This document shows positions 27,054 through 35,004 of a stretch of 54,984 nucleotides of DNA, piece after piece. Each line of letters begins with the position of its first letter. Positions within the stretch are counted from its first letter, which is position 1. The notes below the pieces were generated by a model. That model was not told the DNA's origin. It searched no databases and saw only the letters and a list, made by a program, of their open reading frames with translations. Origin of the DNA: Planctomycetota bacterium (GTDB lineage Bacteria; Planctomycetota; SZUA-567; JAKLDR01); contig JAKLDR010000019.1 in NCBI GenBank assembly GCA_022703445.1, forward strand, positions 1 to 54,984. Reading direction: 5' to 3'. The translations under genes and the position numbers were made by a program.

Positions 27054-27374
27054 CTGGGCGGGCGCCAGCCGATGAACGTGGACACGGCGACGAAATCACC
27101 ACACAGGAACAGGCACCCGTCAGCTCATCCCAGTGCTCACCACTCGGCGCTTGGGGCCCGGCCGGCGGCGGCCGTCCGGCAGGTTCATACCCGCGGGATT
27201 GGAGGCCGGGAATCACACGGACGAGCAGATAGACGGCCTCCGCCAAGGAGTTGCGCCGCCACCGCACCACGGGAGGGCATGGTCCTACCCCAAGCTACCC
27301 AACCGCGAGCCATTCCTCAGCCGCCGACCCCAGGACTCCACCCGGTGAAGAACACTGCCCGCGGACTGCGGCGG
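27054..27374. other. 320-base stretch without a recognisable gene
   Basis: Small frames exist on both strands (for example 27133-27348 plus and 27025-27270 minus) but their translations are low-complexity Arg/Pro-rich and match no family, and none has a good ribosome site. No heptamer array or strong hairpin was seen. It could be the untranslated 3' region of the SGNH gene or eroded sequence. Confidence 0.4.
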
Positions 27375-28361
27375 TCAGGGCTGGCCGGAGGTGAGCCTCC
27401 CGCCGGCGGCAGATGGAAGCACCTTGGCCATTTCGATCAGGAAGAGCCGTCGGATGGCATCGTAGCCGCGCTCGTTGGGATCCTCCAGGTTCGCATAGTA
27501 CCAGTAGTGCGGGTCCTCGGAACGATAGTTCTTCCTCCACAACTCCCGGCAGTGGATGCCGTGGCCCAGGAAGGCGTCGTGCATAGACACGAGATGGACG
27601 TTGGACCGCGATTGGGAGCATCTGCGGATGGCCTGGTTGTACGCCCCAAGGACCGCCGTGGCGTCGGGCCAGCGCGGCAGGCCCGCGGCCGAGGCGTCGC
27701 CGACCCCGTCGGTCGGGTCGTAGATGTCCGCCAGGAACACCTCGCATCCTCCCGGAAACCGGGTCGCGAGCAGATCGAGCATCTCCGTCAGGCGCCTCTC
27801 GAAATTGGCGATCCACGGCTTGGCCTGTTCCAGCGTCGCCCCGTACATGGCGCCCTCGCGCGGCGGCGTCTGACCGTAGTTATGGATGATGTCGTTGCCG
27901 CCACTGGTCATGACCACGACGCCGAGAACGTCGGCCGGCTGCACCTCCAGGTGCTTGCGGATGGCGTCGAGGTGTTCCGGGGAAGTGCTGCCGGAGGCGG
28001 CGAGATTCCGGGCTGAGAGCCCGGGCATCACCGCCTTGAGGTTCAGTCCGCGCATGTCGGCGAACTCGTCCGGCGGATTGGCGACCAGCAGATCGAAGTA
28101 CGAGTAACCCTTTCGCGCACCGTAGCCAGCAGTGACGCTGTCGCCAAGCCCGAGAAGGAGGACTTTCCGCGACGTCCACGGCCGCGCAAAGGGCTCACGG
28201 GAAACAGCCGGCCCTGCGGGCCCTTCGCCGACGGGGAGCGACAGCAGGAGGTATCGATAGGCAGCAGCTCCGGCGATCAGTACCAAGCCGACTGCAACGA
28301 GCAGAACCAGCCGGCGTCTGCTGCGGGGACCGGGGGATCCAGTTCTGGGTTCACTGCCCAT
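27375..28361 (-). CDS. SGNH/GDSL-type esterase, membrane anchored
   Basis: 328 residues from the ATG at 28361, which has GGAGG upstream; a start at 28388 would lie inside the likely promoter. A basic N-terminus and a membrane anchor at about 17-38 (LVLLVAVGLVLIAGAAAY) are followed by an SGNH fold: block I GLGDSVTAGYG with the nucleophile Ser (near 75), block III TSGGNDIIHNYG with the Asn of the oxyanion hole, and a late His region. It resembles lysophospholipase L1 and carbohydrate deacetylases. It faces the periplasm. The minus-strand glycosidase lies downstream after a 400-base gap, so joint transcription is uncertain. Confidence 0.83.
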   Translation of the reverse strand: MGSEPRTGSPGPRSRRRLVLLVAVGLVLIAGAAAYRYLLLSLPVGEGPAGPAVSREPFARPWTSRKVLLLGLGDSVTAGYGARKGYSYFDLLVANPPDEFADMRGLNLKAVMPGLSARNLAASGSTSPEHLDAIRKHLEVQPADVLGVVVMTSGGNDIIHNYGQTPPREGAMYGATLEQAKPWIANFERRLTEMLDLLATRFPGGCEVFLADIYDPTDGVGDASAAGLPRWPDATAVLGAYNQAIRRCSQSRSNVHLVSMHDAFLGHGIHCRELWRKNYRSEDPHYWYYANLEDPNERGYDAIRRLFLIEMAKVLPSAAGGRLTSGQP

Positions 28362-28386
28362 GACAGGGGCCTCCACCGATCTCGGC

Positions 28387-28414
28387 ATTGTACCTGGCCG
28401 GAGGCTCTTGGCAA
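28387..28414 (-). promoter_or_regulatory. Sigma70-like promoter for the SGNH esterase
   Basis: Minus strand TTGCCA (28409-28414), a 16-base spacer and TACAAT (28387-28392). The start of transcription would be near 28380, supporting the ATG at 28361. Confidence 0.55.
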
Positions 28415-28547
28415 AGCGCCATGTTGCCGGGGTCCGGAACCGCCGGCAATCGGCCTCGGTCTTTCAGCAGGATCACCTTGCGCGTGCCCGCAGTCATCGG
28501 CGCACGTCGGCACTCCAAGCTGTTGTTGCCCCCGTTCGGCGCCCCCC

Positions 28548-28576
28548 TTGCAAAGCCCCGCGCGCCGGCCTAGAAT
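28548..28576 (+). promoter_or_regulatory. Promoter of the prepilin peptidase; apparently leaderless
   Basis: TTGCAA (28548-28553), a 17-base spacer and TAGAAT (28571-28576). Only 7 bases separate the -10 from the ATG at 28584, so transcription should begin at or one base before the start codon. No Shine-Dalgarno sequence is present. Confidence 0.6.
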
Positions 28577-28583
28577 CCCCCTC

Positions 28584-29708
28584 ATGCTCAGCACCGCCGC
28601 GCAGCTCGACCGCGTCCTCCTGCCCTTCAGCGCCGTCTTCGGCGCGGTGATCGGCAGCTTCATCAACGCGGCCGTCTACCGCATCCCGCGGAACATCTCG
28701 CTGTGGAAGGAGAAGCGCTCCTTCTGCCCGCAGTGCCGCGCGCAGATCGCCTGGCACGACAACATCCCGGTGCTGAGCTACCTGCTGCTCCTCGGCCGCT
28801 GCCGGAGCTGCCGCAAGCGCATCCCGGGGCGCTACCTGGTCGTCGAGCTGCTCACCGCCGGGCTCTTCGCGGCCATCTACTGGCACGTGCGCATCCTCAA
28901 CGGCCCGGAGGCCGCCGCCGCCGGCCGGATGACGGCGCTGGGCTGGGAGCACCTGGGCGCCTATCTGGCGCTGACCGCCGGGCTGATTCTGGCCGCCTTC
29001 TGCGACATCGAGGACTACGAGGAGACCCCGGAGCAGAAGCGCGAGCGCGAGAAGCGCGCCCGCAAGCTCAAGGCCGCCGGCAAGGACATCGAGGACGAGG
29101 AGGGCCCGTCGGTCTACGGGATCATCCCCGACGAGGTGACCGTGACCGGGCTGTGCCTGGCCCTGCCCCTGGCGCTGCTCCTCCCGGCGATCCACTGGAA
29201 CGCGCTCCGGCTGGTCCCCCCGCTGGAGCTCGGCGGCCCGGCCCTGGACCTCGCCGGCCGGCTCAACGCCGGGATCGACGCGCTCCTGGGCGCGGCCGTG
29301 GGCGGGGGCATGATCTGGCTGACCGGGCTCTTCGGCAAGCTGGTCTTCCGCAAGGAGGCCATGGGCTTCGGCGACGTGCTCTTCGTGGCCATGATCGGGA
29401 GCATCCTGGGCTGGAAGGCCGCGCTGCTGGTCTTCTTCCTGGCGCCGGTCTTCGGCTCGATCTTCGGCATCACCATGCGCGTGCTGCGCGGCGAGCGCTA
29501 CGTGCGCTACGGGCCGTTCCTGGCCGCGGCGGCGGTGCTGGTCATCTTCTACGAGCCGCTGCTGTCCGCCTACTTCGAGACCGCCTTCCGGGGCCTCGCG
29601 GCCGCACTGCAGGGCGGGGCCGAGCCCGGCACCGACTGGTGGCACCTGCACCACCGCGTGCCCTTCGTGGACTTCGAGAAGACAACCCGGGGGATAGCCT
29701 GGCCATGA
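28584..29708 (+). CDS. pilD: Prepilin peptidase (type IV leader peptidase, A24)
   Basis: 374 residues. Cleaves and N-methylates prepilins and pseudopilins at the inner membrane. The N-terminal domain has GSFINAAVYRIPRNIS and the zinc-type tetracysteine CPQC...CRSC of the methyltransferase part. Catalytic aspartates are expected in FCDIEDYE and in GFGDVLFVAMIG. Between the first Asp motif and the usual IIPDEVTV there is a charged insertion of about 35 residues (Lys/Arg/Glu-rich). Membrane helices alternate through the rest. It is likely the processing enzyme for the pilus system at the left edge; no pilin gene is in the window. Its stop overlaps hisH by 4 bases. Confidence 0.9.
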   Translation: MLSTAAQLDRVLLPFSAVFGAVIGSFINAAVYRIPRNISLWKEKRSFCPQCRAQIAWHDNIPVLSYLLLLGRCRSCRKRIPGRYLVVELLTAGLFAAIYWHVRILNGPEAAAAGRMTALGWEHLGAYLALTAGLILAAFCDIEDYEETPEQKREREKRARKLKAAGKDIEDEEGPSVYGIIPDEVTVTGLCLALPLALLLPAIHWNALRLVPPLELGGPALDLAGRLNAGIDALLGAAVGGGMIWLTGLFGKLVFRKEAMGFGDVLFVAMIGSILGWKAALLVFFLAPVFGSIFGITMRVLRGERYVRYGPFLAAAAVLVIFYEPLLSAYFETAFRGLAAALQGGAEPGTDWWHLHHRVPFVDFEKTTRGIAWP

Positions 29709-30355
29709 GCCCCAAGCGCGTCGCGGTGATCGACTACGGGATGGGCAACCTGCGCAGCGTCTGCGCGGCGCTCTCCCGGCTCGGCGCCGAGCCGGCCGTG
29801 ACCGCCGACCCGGCGGAGCTGGCCAGGGCCGACGCCCTGGTGCTGCCCGGCGTGGGCGCCTTCGGGGACGCCGCCGGAGCTCTGAGCTCCCGCGGCCTGA
29901 CCGGCGCGGTCCGCTGCGCCGCCGCGGCGGCCGCGGACGGGGCGGGCCGGCCCTTCCTGGGCATCTGCCTGGGACTGCAGCTCCTCTTCCGGGCCAGCGA
30001 GGAGGCCCCGGGCGTCGAGGGGCTGGGCGTCCTGCCCGGGGCGGTCCGGCGCTTCCCGGAGCGCTCGCCGGACGGCGCGGGGCTCAAGGTCCCGCACATG
30101 GGCTGGAACGAGGTTACGGTCGCCAGCGCGGGAGCGCTGACCGCGGGCCTTTCCGGCGGGGAGCGCTTCTACTTCGTGCACTCGTTCTACGCCGCGCCGG
30201 AGCGCCCGGGCGACATCGCCCTGGCCTGCGAGTACGGCGGCGTGCGCTTCGCCGCCATGGCCGCGCGCGGCCGCCTCTTCGCCACCCAGTTCCACCCCGA
30301 GAAGAGCCAGGCCCGCGGCCTGGCCATGCTCGGGGAGTTCCTGAAGCTGGTCTGA
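29705..30355 (+). CDS. hisH: Imidazole glycerol phosphate synthase glutaminase subunit
   Basis: 216 residues, class I glutamine amidotransferase. Supplies ammonia to HisF in histidine biosynthesis. It begins VAVIDYGMGNLRSV, the HisH-specific start. The nucleophile Cys is in FLGICLGLQLLF (near residue 90), and His and Glu are in TQFHPEKSQ near the C-terminus. HMGWNEV and FYFVHSFYA are HisH signatures separating it from other amidotransferases. It stands alone: no hisF, hisA or other his gene is in the window. It is translationally coupled to pilD on one side and the unknown gene on the other. Confidence 0.95.
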   Translation: MSPKRVAVIDYGMGNLRSVCAALSRLGAEPAVTADPAELARADALVLPGVGAFGDAAGALSSRGLTGAVRCAAAAAADGAGRPFLGICLGLQLLFRASEEAPGVEGLGVLPGAVRRFPERSPDGAGLKVPHMGWNEVTVASAGALTAGLSGGERFYFVHSFYAAPERPGDIALACEYGGVRFAAMAARGRLFATQFHPEKSQARGLAMLGEFLKLV

Positions 30356-31005
30356 TGGACGCGGAGCCGGAGCGCCCCGGGGGCTTCCGGATCCCGGCAG
30401 AGGCCTGGGCGGCGGTGGTCATCGTGACAGTCTGCTTCGGCGCGTACTTCGGGCCGCTGCTCTGGAGGCGGGCGCAGCTGAACCGGGAGATCCGGGAGCT
30501 GTTCGCGGCGAAGGAGCCTCGGGAGATCGGCTGGAGGCTCCGCGGCCTGAACTGGCGGCAGCAGCCGGCGGCCGATTCGGCCATCGGGCGGTTCGCGGCG
30601 GAGGCTCCGGAGCGGCTGTGGCTGCCCGAGGAGCGCACCTTCCTGTGGCTGATCGATGACCGAAGCCTGATGCTGGTGGCCCCGCAGCTCGAGGAGGGCT
30701 ACGAAATCAGAGAACTCCCAGAAGAAATGACCATCGAGAACCTGTCCGGCGATGGCCGGGAGGTGGCCATCACTTTCAGTCTCGGCGACGCGCTGGCCAC
30801 CAGGATGGGGGTGGCCCGCGGCGCGAAACGCCGGGCCCATGTGCCGCTCAAGGTGCTGCTCCTGTCCCGCAAGGAGGAGCACCGGCTCTTCCAGCGCACC
30901 ATGGCTCCCGAGGTGATCATAACCTGCACAAATGCCGACTTCTTCGCCGACAACTGGCTGCGGATGGCCGGAGAAGCCCCCCGCGCCAGGAAGGAGCAAT
31001 CATGA
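30355..31005 (+). CDS. Membrane-anchored protein of unknown function
   Basis: 216 residues. Its ATG shares one base with the hisH stop (TGATG). A single membrane helix at about 17-36 (AWAAVVIVTVCFGAYFGPLL) is followed by a helical basic stretch and a beta-rich C-terminal domain, for example VPLKVLLLSRKEEHRLF. No family recognised. It overlaps the M24 peptidase start by 4 bases, so it is part of the pilD-hisH-unknown-peptidase operon. Confidence 0.65.
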   Translation: MDAEPERPGGFRIPAEAWAAVVIVTVCFGAYFGPLLWRRAQLNREIRELFAAKEPREIGWRLRGLNWRQQPAADSAIGRFAAEAPERLWLPEERTFLWLIDDRSLMLVAPQLEEGYEIRELPEEMTIENLSGDGREVAITFSLGDALATRMGVARGAKRRAHVPLKVLLLSRKEEHRLFQRTMAPEVIITCTNADFFADNWLRMAGEAPRARKEQS

Positions 31006-32129
31006 CATCAAGACAGGCGAACCAACCCAATCCCTTCTCCTCGTCCGAGATCCGCCCGCGCCTTGAACGCCTGCGCCAGGCCATGCGTGAGCAGCGCCTC
31101 GACGCCCTGCTGGTCAGCTCGGTGCCCAGCGTCCGCTATCTCTCCGGCTTCACCGGGGACAGCTCGGTCGCGCTGGTCACCCGCACCGGGCAGTACCTGT
31201 TGACCGACTTCCGCTTCGAGGAGGAGGCGGCCATCACCGCGCCGCTCTTCAGGTGCCTGGTCCGCAGGCTCGGCATGATGGAGCTGGTCGAGAAGACCGC
31301 CCGCCGGCTGCGCCTGCGCCGGCTGGGCTTCGAGGAGCAGGTGCTGACCGCCGCGGAGCTCCGCGACCTGGGCGGCCGGCTGGGCCGCTCGCGGCTGGTC
31401 CCCACCGCCGGGGTCGTCGAGCGCCTGCGCATGATCAAGAGTCCGGCCGAGATCGCCGTCCTCCGCCGCGCGGCGGCCGCCGCCGAGCGGGGCCTGCTCC
31501 TCGCCCGCCGCGCGATCCGCCCGGGGGCCACCGAGGCCGCGGTCGCCGCCGAGCTCCGGCGCTGCCTGGTGGCCCGCTGCGGAGCGCAGGACCAGGCCTT
31601 CGAGACCATCATCGCCGAGGGCCCGCGGGGCAGCCTGCCGCACGCCCGGCCGACCGACCGGAAGGTGCGGCGCGGCTCGCTGGTGCTGGTTGACTGGGGC
31701 GCGCGGGTCGGATTCTACCACTCGGACCTCACTCGCGTCCTGGCTCTGGGGAAGGCGCCGCCGCTCTACCGGAAGCTGGTGAAGCTGGTGCGCCAGGCGC
31801 AGCTGGCGGCCATGGAGATCATCCGGCCGGGCGTGCCGCTGGCCGACGTGGACCGCGCCGCCCGCGCGGTGATCGAGCGCGCCGGCTACGGCCCGCGCTT
31901 CGGCCACGCCCTGGGCCACGGCATCGGCCTGCAGGTCCACGAGGCCCCCCGGCTCTGGGCCCGCGCCGCCGAGAAGGCCGAGCCCGGCATGGTCTTCACC
32001 GTCGAGCCGGGCATCTACCTCCCCGGCAAGTTCGGCATCCGCATCGAGGACGATGTCCTGGTCACCGCCACCGGCATGGAGGTGCTGAGCTCCCTGCCGC
32101 ACGACGAGCGGCTGGCCGGGGAGCCGTAG
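31002..32129 (+). CDS. pepQ: Xaa-Pro aminopeptidase family protein (M24)
   Basis: 375 residues. A creatinase-type N-terminal domain (RLERLRQAMREQRLDALLVSS, YLSGFTGDSS) precedes the pita-bread M24 domain. Metal ligands are visible in order: Asp in VLVDWGA (near 229), Asp in YHSDLTRV, His in GHALGHGIGLQVHE, Glu in FTVEPGIY and Glu in IRIEDDVLV. All five are intact, so it should be an active di-metal peptidase that removes residues before proline. Cytoplasmic. It begins within an ATGA overlap. The TAG stop overlaps the first bases of a perfect hairpin (32128-32153). Confidence 0.92.
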   Translation: MTSRQANQPNPFSSSEIRPRLERLRQAMREQRLDALLVSSVPSVRYLSGFTGDSSVALVTRTGQYLLTDFRFEEEAAITAPLFRCLVRRLGMMELVEKTARRLRLRRLGFEEQVLTAAELRDLGGRLGRSRLVPTAGVVERLRMIKSPAEIAVLRRAAAAAERGLLLARRAIRPGATEAAVAAELRRCLVARCGAQDQAFETIIAEGPRGSLPHARPTDRKVRRGSLVLVDWGARVGFYHSDLTRVLALGKAPPLYRKLVKLVRQAQLAAMEIIRPGVPLADVDRAARAVIERAGYGPRFGHALGHGIGLQVHEAPRLWARAAEKAEPGMVFTVEPGIYLPGKFGIRIEDDVLVTATGMEVLSSLPHDERLAGEP

Positions 32130-32153
32130 CAGGCCGTTGAAGAACGGCCTGCT
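32128..32153. terminator. Perfect 11-bp hairpin after the M24 peptidase
   Basis: AGCAGGCCGTT (32128-32138), loop GAAG, AACGGCCTGCT (32143-32153). There is no T-run. It is directly followed by an octamer array and shares the word AGAACGGCC with the edges of the elements at 42.1 and 48.3 kb. Confidence 0.7.
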
Positions 32154-32154
32154 G

Positions 32155-32186
32155 GAGCAGGCGAGCAGGAGAACAGGCGATCAGGT
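32155..32186. repeat. Octamer tandem array
   Basis: Four 8-base units: GAGCAGGC, GAGCAGGA, GAACAGGC, GATCAGGT. It lies in the leader of the propeller lipoprotein gene. It looks like a member of the same class as the heptamer arrays, with a longer period. Confidence 0.75.
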
Positions 32187-32214
32187 GAGGACGAAGGCGC
32201 GAGGGGCAACGGCA

Positions 32215-33204
32215 ATGGCGGCAGCCGTGCGCATGGGACTGTCATTCCTGACGGCCGGACTGCTGGTTGCCTGCACGGCCGCCTCCGCGGAGCCAGCCGC
32301 TCCGCCGGCGGCGCCTGCCGCCGCGCCCGTCGAGTACGCCGCCGGCCGGGAGCTCGCCCGGCTGGCCAACCGGACGGTCAGCGAGAGCAGCGGCATCGCG
32401 GCCAGCCGCGTCCACGAGGGTGTCTTCTGGACGCACAACGACTCCGGCGGGCGCGCCGAGCTCTACGCCTTCAACGCCAAGGGCGAGGACCTGGGCACCT
32501 ACAAGGTTCCGGGGGCCAACGTCGACTGGGAGGACATCTGCGCCTTCAAGGCCGGCGACAAGGGGTGCCTGGCCGTCGCCGACACCGGCGACAACCTGCA
32601 CGTCCGCAGGAGCTACACCATCTACATCTGCGAGGAGCCGGAGAAGCGCCCCGAGCCCGGCGGCAGGCAGGCCGCGGAGCTGAAGCTCGTCCGCAAGGTC
32701 GAGTTCGCCTACGCCGACGGCTCCTCCCGCGACTGCGAGGCGGTGGCCGCCGAGCCCGACGGCTCGGTCCTGTATCTGGCCAGCAAGATCCGCTCGGCCA
32801 AGAGCGGCGGGATGTTCTCCCTGGAGCCCACCGTCGACGGCCGGCTCTTCGCGCTGGACCTCAAGGGCGCCGGCAACGACGAGAAGCTCAAGGCCCGGGA
32901 GATCGCCGTCCACAAGTGGCTGAACGTCACCGCCATGGACATCTCGCCCGATGGGCGCCGGGCGGTGCTGCTGACCTACGTGAACGCCCACGAGTTCACC
33001 CGGGCCGAGGGTCAGACCTGGGAGGGGGCCTTCAAGGGCGAGCCCCGGGAGATCGCCCTGCCCGCCCGGCCGCAGGGCGAGGGCATCACCTACGGCACCG
33101 ACGGCAAGACGCTCTACCTGACCAGCGAGAGCTCCAAAGGGTGCCCGCTGTACGCGGTGGAGCCGAAGGCGGCGGGCGCAGGGGCCAAGCCGGAGGCGAA
33201 GTAG
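32215..33204 (+). CDS. Lipoprotein with a predicted beta-propeller, unknown function
   Basis: 329 residues from the ATG at 32215, chosen because GAGGGG precedes it and it begins a lipoprotein signal (MGLSFLTAGLLVAC). An Ala/Pro linker leads to SSGIAASRVHEGVFWTHNDSGGRAELYAF and VDWEDICAF, a pattern found in secreted propeller-like proteins of unknown role. Later blades show VAAEPDGSVLYLASK, MDISPDGRRAVLLTY and TYGTDGKTLYLTSE. I would expect an outer-membrane-attached propeller, perhaps binding metal through the Asp-rich loops. An upstream in-frame ATG at 32137 lies inside the hairpin and is unlikely. Confidence 0.78.
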   Translation: MAAAVRMGLSFLTAGLLVACTAASAEPAAPPAAPAAAPVEYAAGRELARLANRTVSESSGIAASRVHEGVFWTHNDSGGRAELYAFNAKGEDLGTYKVPGANVDWEDICAFKAGDKGCLAVADTGDNLHVRRSYTIYICEEPEKRPEPGGRQAAELKLVRKVEFAYADGSSRDCEAVAAEPDGSVLYLASKIRSAKSGGMFSLEPTVDGRLFALDLKGAGNDEKLKAREIAVHKWLNVTAMDISPDGRRAVLLTYVNAHEFTRAEGQTWEGAFKGEPREIALPARPQGEGITYGTDGKTLYLTSESSKGCPLYAVEPKAAGAGAKPEAK

Positions 33205-33209
33205 CGCCC

Positions 33210-34019
33210 ATGGAGGATGTGACTCTTCAGGGCGGTCCGGCCAGGCCCGTCCGCACCTGGCGGCCGATGATCCTGTGGAGCGGCGGCATCGTTCTCGCCC
33301 TCGGTCTGACCTGGTTCACCGGCGCGGTGGTCGTGCCCTACTGGCAGGTGCGGAGTTTCGTGAAGAGCCAGACCACCAAGATGCCGGCATGGGAACGCCT
33401 GGGCGGCGAGCGCCGCGCCTGCGAACGGCTGAGGCGCTACATCTGCCTGCCTGACCCGCTGGCTACCAATCGCGATTGGGCGGTACAGCTCCTGGCGCAG
33501 CACTGTGATGGCGGCGCCGACGCGGTTACAGCATTGCTGCACGACGAACGGACCCCGCTTGAAACCCGGCTGGCCATCATCGACTGCCTGGGCTGCGAGT
33601 GGGATAGCGAGATGGACAAGCGCGAGGACTGGCGCCCGGAGGCGCTCTTCAGAGTTCTGAGCAGCCCCTCCGGTCAAGTGCGGATCGCAGCGGCCCGGGG
33701 TCTGGTGCCGAGGGTCCCGATTGTGAGAGACGAAGGGTCCGATCGGATGACTGACGCGGGACTGGCCCAGTTGGCAAAGGACTTGCGGGCAGGGGACTCC
33801 TCGCTGCGCCTCGCAGCGGCCCGCGCGCTGCACTCCGTGGCCGAGGATCTGGACAAGATATCGTTCCCCGAGGACACCCGTAGATTCCGCGCCGCCGCGG
33901 AGCCGACCCTCAAAGCCGCGCTGGCGGACCCCGACCCGGCGGTCCGCGCCGAGGCCGCGGAGGCGCTCAAGCACAAGCTGGGCAAGGCGACGGTCAGGTG
34001 GGGCGGACCGGGGGAATGA
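33210..34019 (+). CDS. Membrane-anchored HEAT-repeat-like protein
   Basis: 269 residues from the ATG at 33210, five bases after the previous stop. A membrane helix at about 22-44 is followed by helical repeats: RLAIIDCLGCEW, QVRIAAARGLVP, SLRLAAARALHSVAED and AVRAEAAEALKHKLG fit the HEAT/PBS-lyase pattern. Such domains bind proteins. It has less extreme codon use than its neighbours (more AT-ending codons). No specific role can be given. Confidence 0.68.
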   Translation: MEDVTLQGGPARPVRTWRPMILWSGGIVLALGLTWFTGAVVVPYWQVRSFVKSQTTKMPAWERLGGERRACERLRRYICLPDPLATNRDWAVQLLAQHCDGGADAVTALLHDERTPLETRLAIIDCLGCEWDSEMDKREDWRPEALFRVLSSPSGQVRIAAARGLVPRVPIVRDEGSDRMTDAGLAQLAKDLRAGDSSLRLAAARALHSVAEDLDKISFPEDTRRFRAAAEPTLKAALADPDPAVRAEAAEALKHKLGKATVRWGGPGE

Positions 34020-34070
34020 CGCCTCCCGATATGCCGCAATCAGCCCACATTGGGCGACTTGCGCCGGCAC

Positions 34071-34103
34071 GTGCAAATCTGCATTTGGAATGCATAATTG
34101 CAC
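34071..34103. promoter_or_regulatory. 33-bp dyad upstream of the ferredoxin-type membrane protein
   Basis: Two nested inverted repeats share one centre (34087): an outer GTGCAA/TTGCAC pair and an inner TGCATT/AATGCA pair around TGG. In total 13 of 15 positions per arm are complementary. The right arm contains CATAAT, a possible -10. It lies 26 bases before the start codon and is much more AT-rich than its surroundings. It is likely an operator for a dimeric regulator. Confidence 0.6.
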
Positions 34104-34128
34104 GGCCAGGGCAGAAGGAGCCGTCACC

Positions 34129-34893
34129 ATGACGCGACAGATGATTCGCTCCGGAATCCTGCTGATCTCGTTGCTGTGCTTCCCGGTGACGCTCTTCTAC
34201 ATCTCGCCCTACTTGGCCGTCGACGCCGCCATGGTCGGGCTGGTGTCCGGGTCGGTGCTCCTATACGCGGTCCAGTTCGCCGGCGCAGTCTTCGTCGGCC
34301 GGGCCTTCTGCGGATGGATCATGCCATGCGGCGGGCTGCAGGAGGCCTGTTTCTCCGCGAACCGAGGGCCGGCCAAGGGCGGCCGGCGGAACTGGATCAA
34401 GTGGTTTGTGTGGGGCCCGCTGCTCGCGGCCATCGTACTCATGCTGGTCAGGGCCGGCGGAGTGCTGGGCGTTGACCCGCTGCGGCAGACGCGCGGCGGC
34501 ATCTCGGTGATGGACCCGGTGGGCTACATGTTCTTTTACGCCGTGGTCGGCACGATCACAGTCATGGCGCTGGTCTTCGGCCGGCGCGCCTTCTGCCACT
34601 ACTTCTGCTTCATGGCGCCCTTCATGATCCTGGGGAGGAAGCTGCGCAACGCCCTCAGGCTTCCGGCGCTGCAGCTCGCCGCCACCGGCGGGGCCTGCGT
34701 GGACTGCAAACGCTGTACCGCGGTTTGCCCGATGAGCCTGGACGTCCCGGCCATGGTCCGGTCCGGCCGGCCCGAGTCGGCTGAGTGCATACTCTGCGGG
34801 AACTGCGCTGACGCCTGCCCGAACGAGGCGGTTCGGCTGGGGTTCGGGAGGGCGGCGACCCAGGTCGAAGCGCCGACGGCCAAGCAGGCTTGA
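34129..34893 (+). CDS. Polytopic membrane 4Fe-4S protein (NapH/CcoG-like)
   Basis: 254 residues from the ATG at 34129, with AAGGAG 8 bases upstream. Four membrane segments lie at about 8-28, 35-56, 90-112 and 135-155. Cysteine motifs FCGWIMPCGGLQEAC and FCHYFCFMAP match the membrane iron-sulfur family (NapH, CcoG/RdxA, NosR C-terminal part). Two ferredoxin clusters follow: CVDCKRCTAVCP (near 197) and CILCGNCADACP (near 226), each a complete CxxCxxCxxxCP. It should pass electrons across or along the inner membrane. No reductase gene is adjacent, so the partner is unknown. The start at 34090 lies inside the operator-like dyad and is less likely. Confidence 0.85.
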   Translation: MTRQMIRSGILLISLLCFPVTLFYISPYLAVDAAMVGLVSGSVLLYAVQFAGAVFVGRAFCGWIMPCGGLQEACFSANRGPAKGGRRNWIKWFVWGPLLAAIVLMLVRAGGVLGVDPLRQTRGGISVMDPVGYMFFYAVVGTITVMALVFGRRAFCHYFCFMAPFMILGRKLRNALRLPALQLAATGGACVDCKRCTAVCPMSLDVPAMVRSGRPESAECILCGNCADACPNEAVRLGFGRAATQVEAPTAKQA

Positions 34894-34900
34894 GGGCTCT

Positions 34901-34978
34901 GTCATTCTGAGTGGAGCGAACAATCTGCAGTGCGCGCCACTATAGGCGGGAAGATCCTTCTCTTCGCTCAGGATAACG
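34901..34978. repeat. REP-like imperfect inverted repeat
   Basis: Left arm 34901-34927 (contains TCATTCTGAG and GGAGCGAA) and right arm 34951-34978 (contains TTCGCTCAGGAT) are reverse complements in most positions, around a 23-base loop. The motif TCCTGAGCGAAG...GATCT occurs as a repeat in many unrelated bacterial genomes, as far as I remember. It stands just after the ferredoxin gene and may end its transcript. Confidence 0.75.
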
Positions 34979-35004
34979 GGAGTCGCGAGTCCTGAATAGC
35001 TCCG

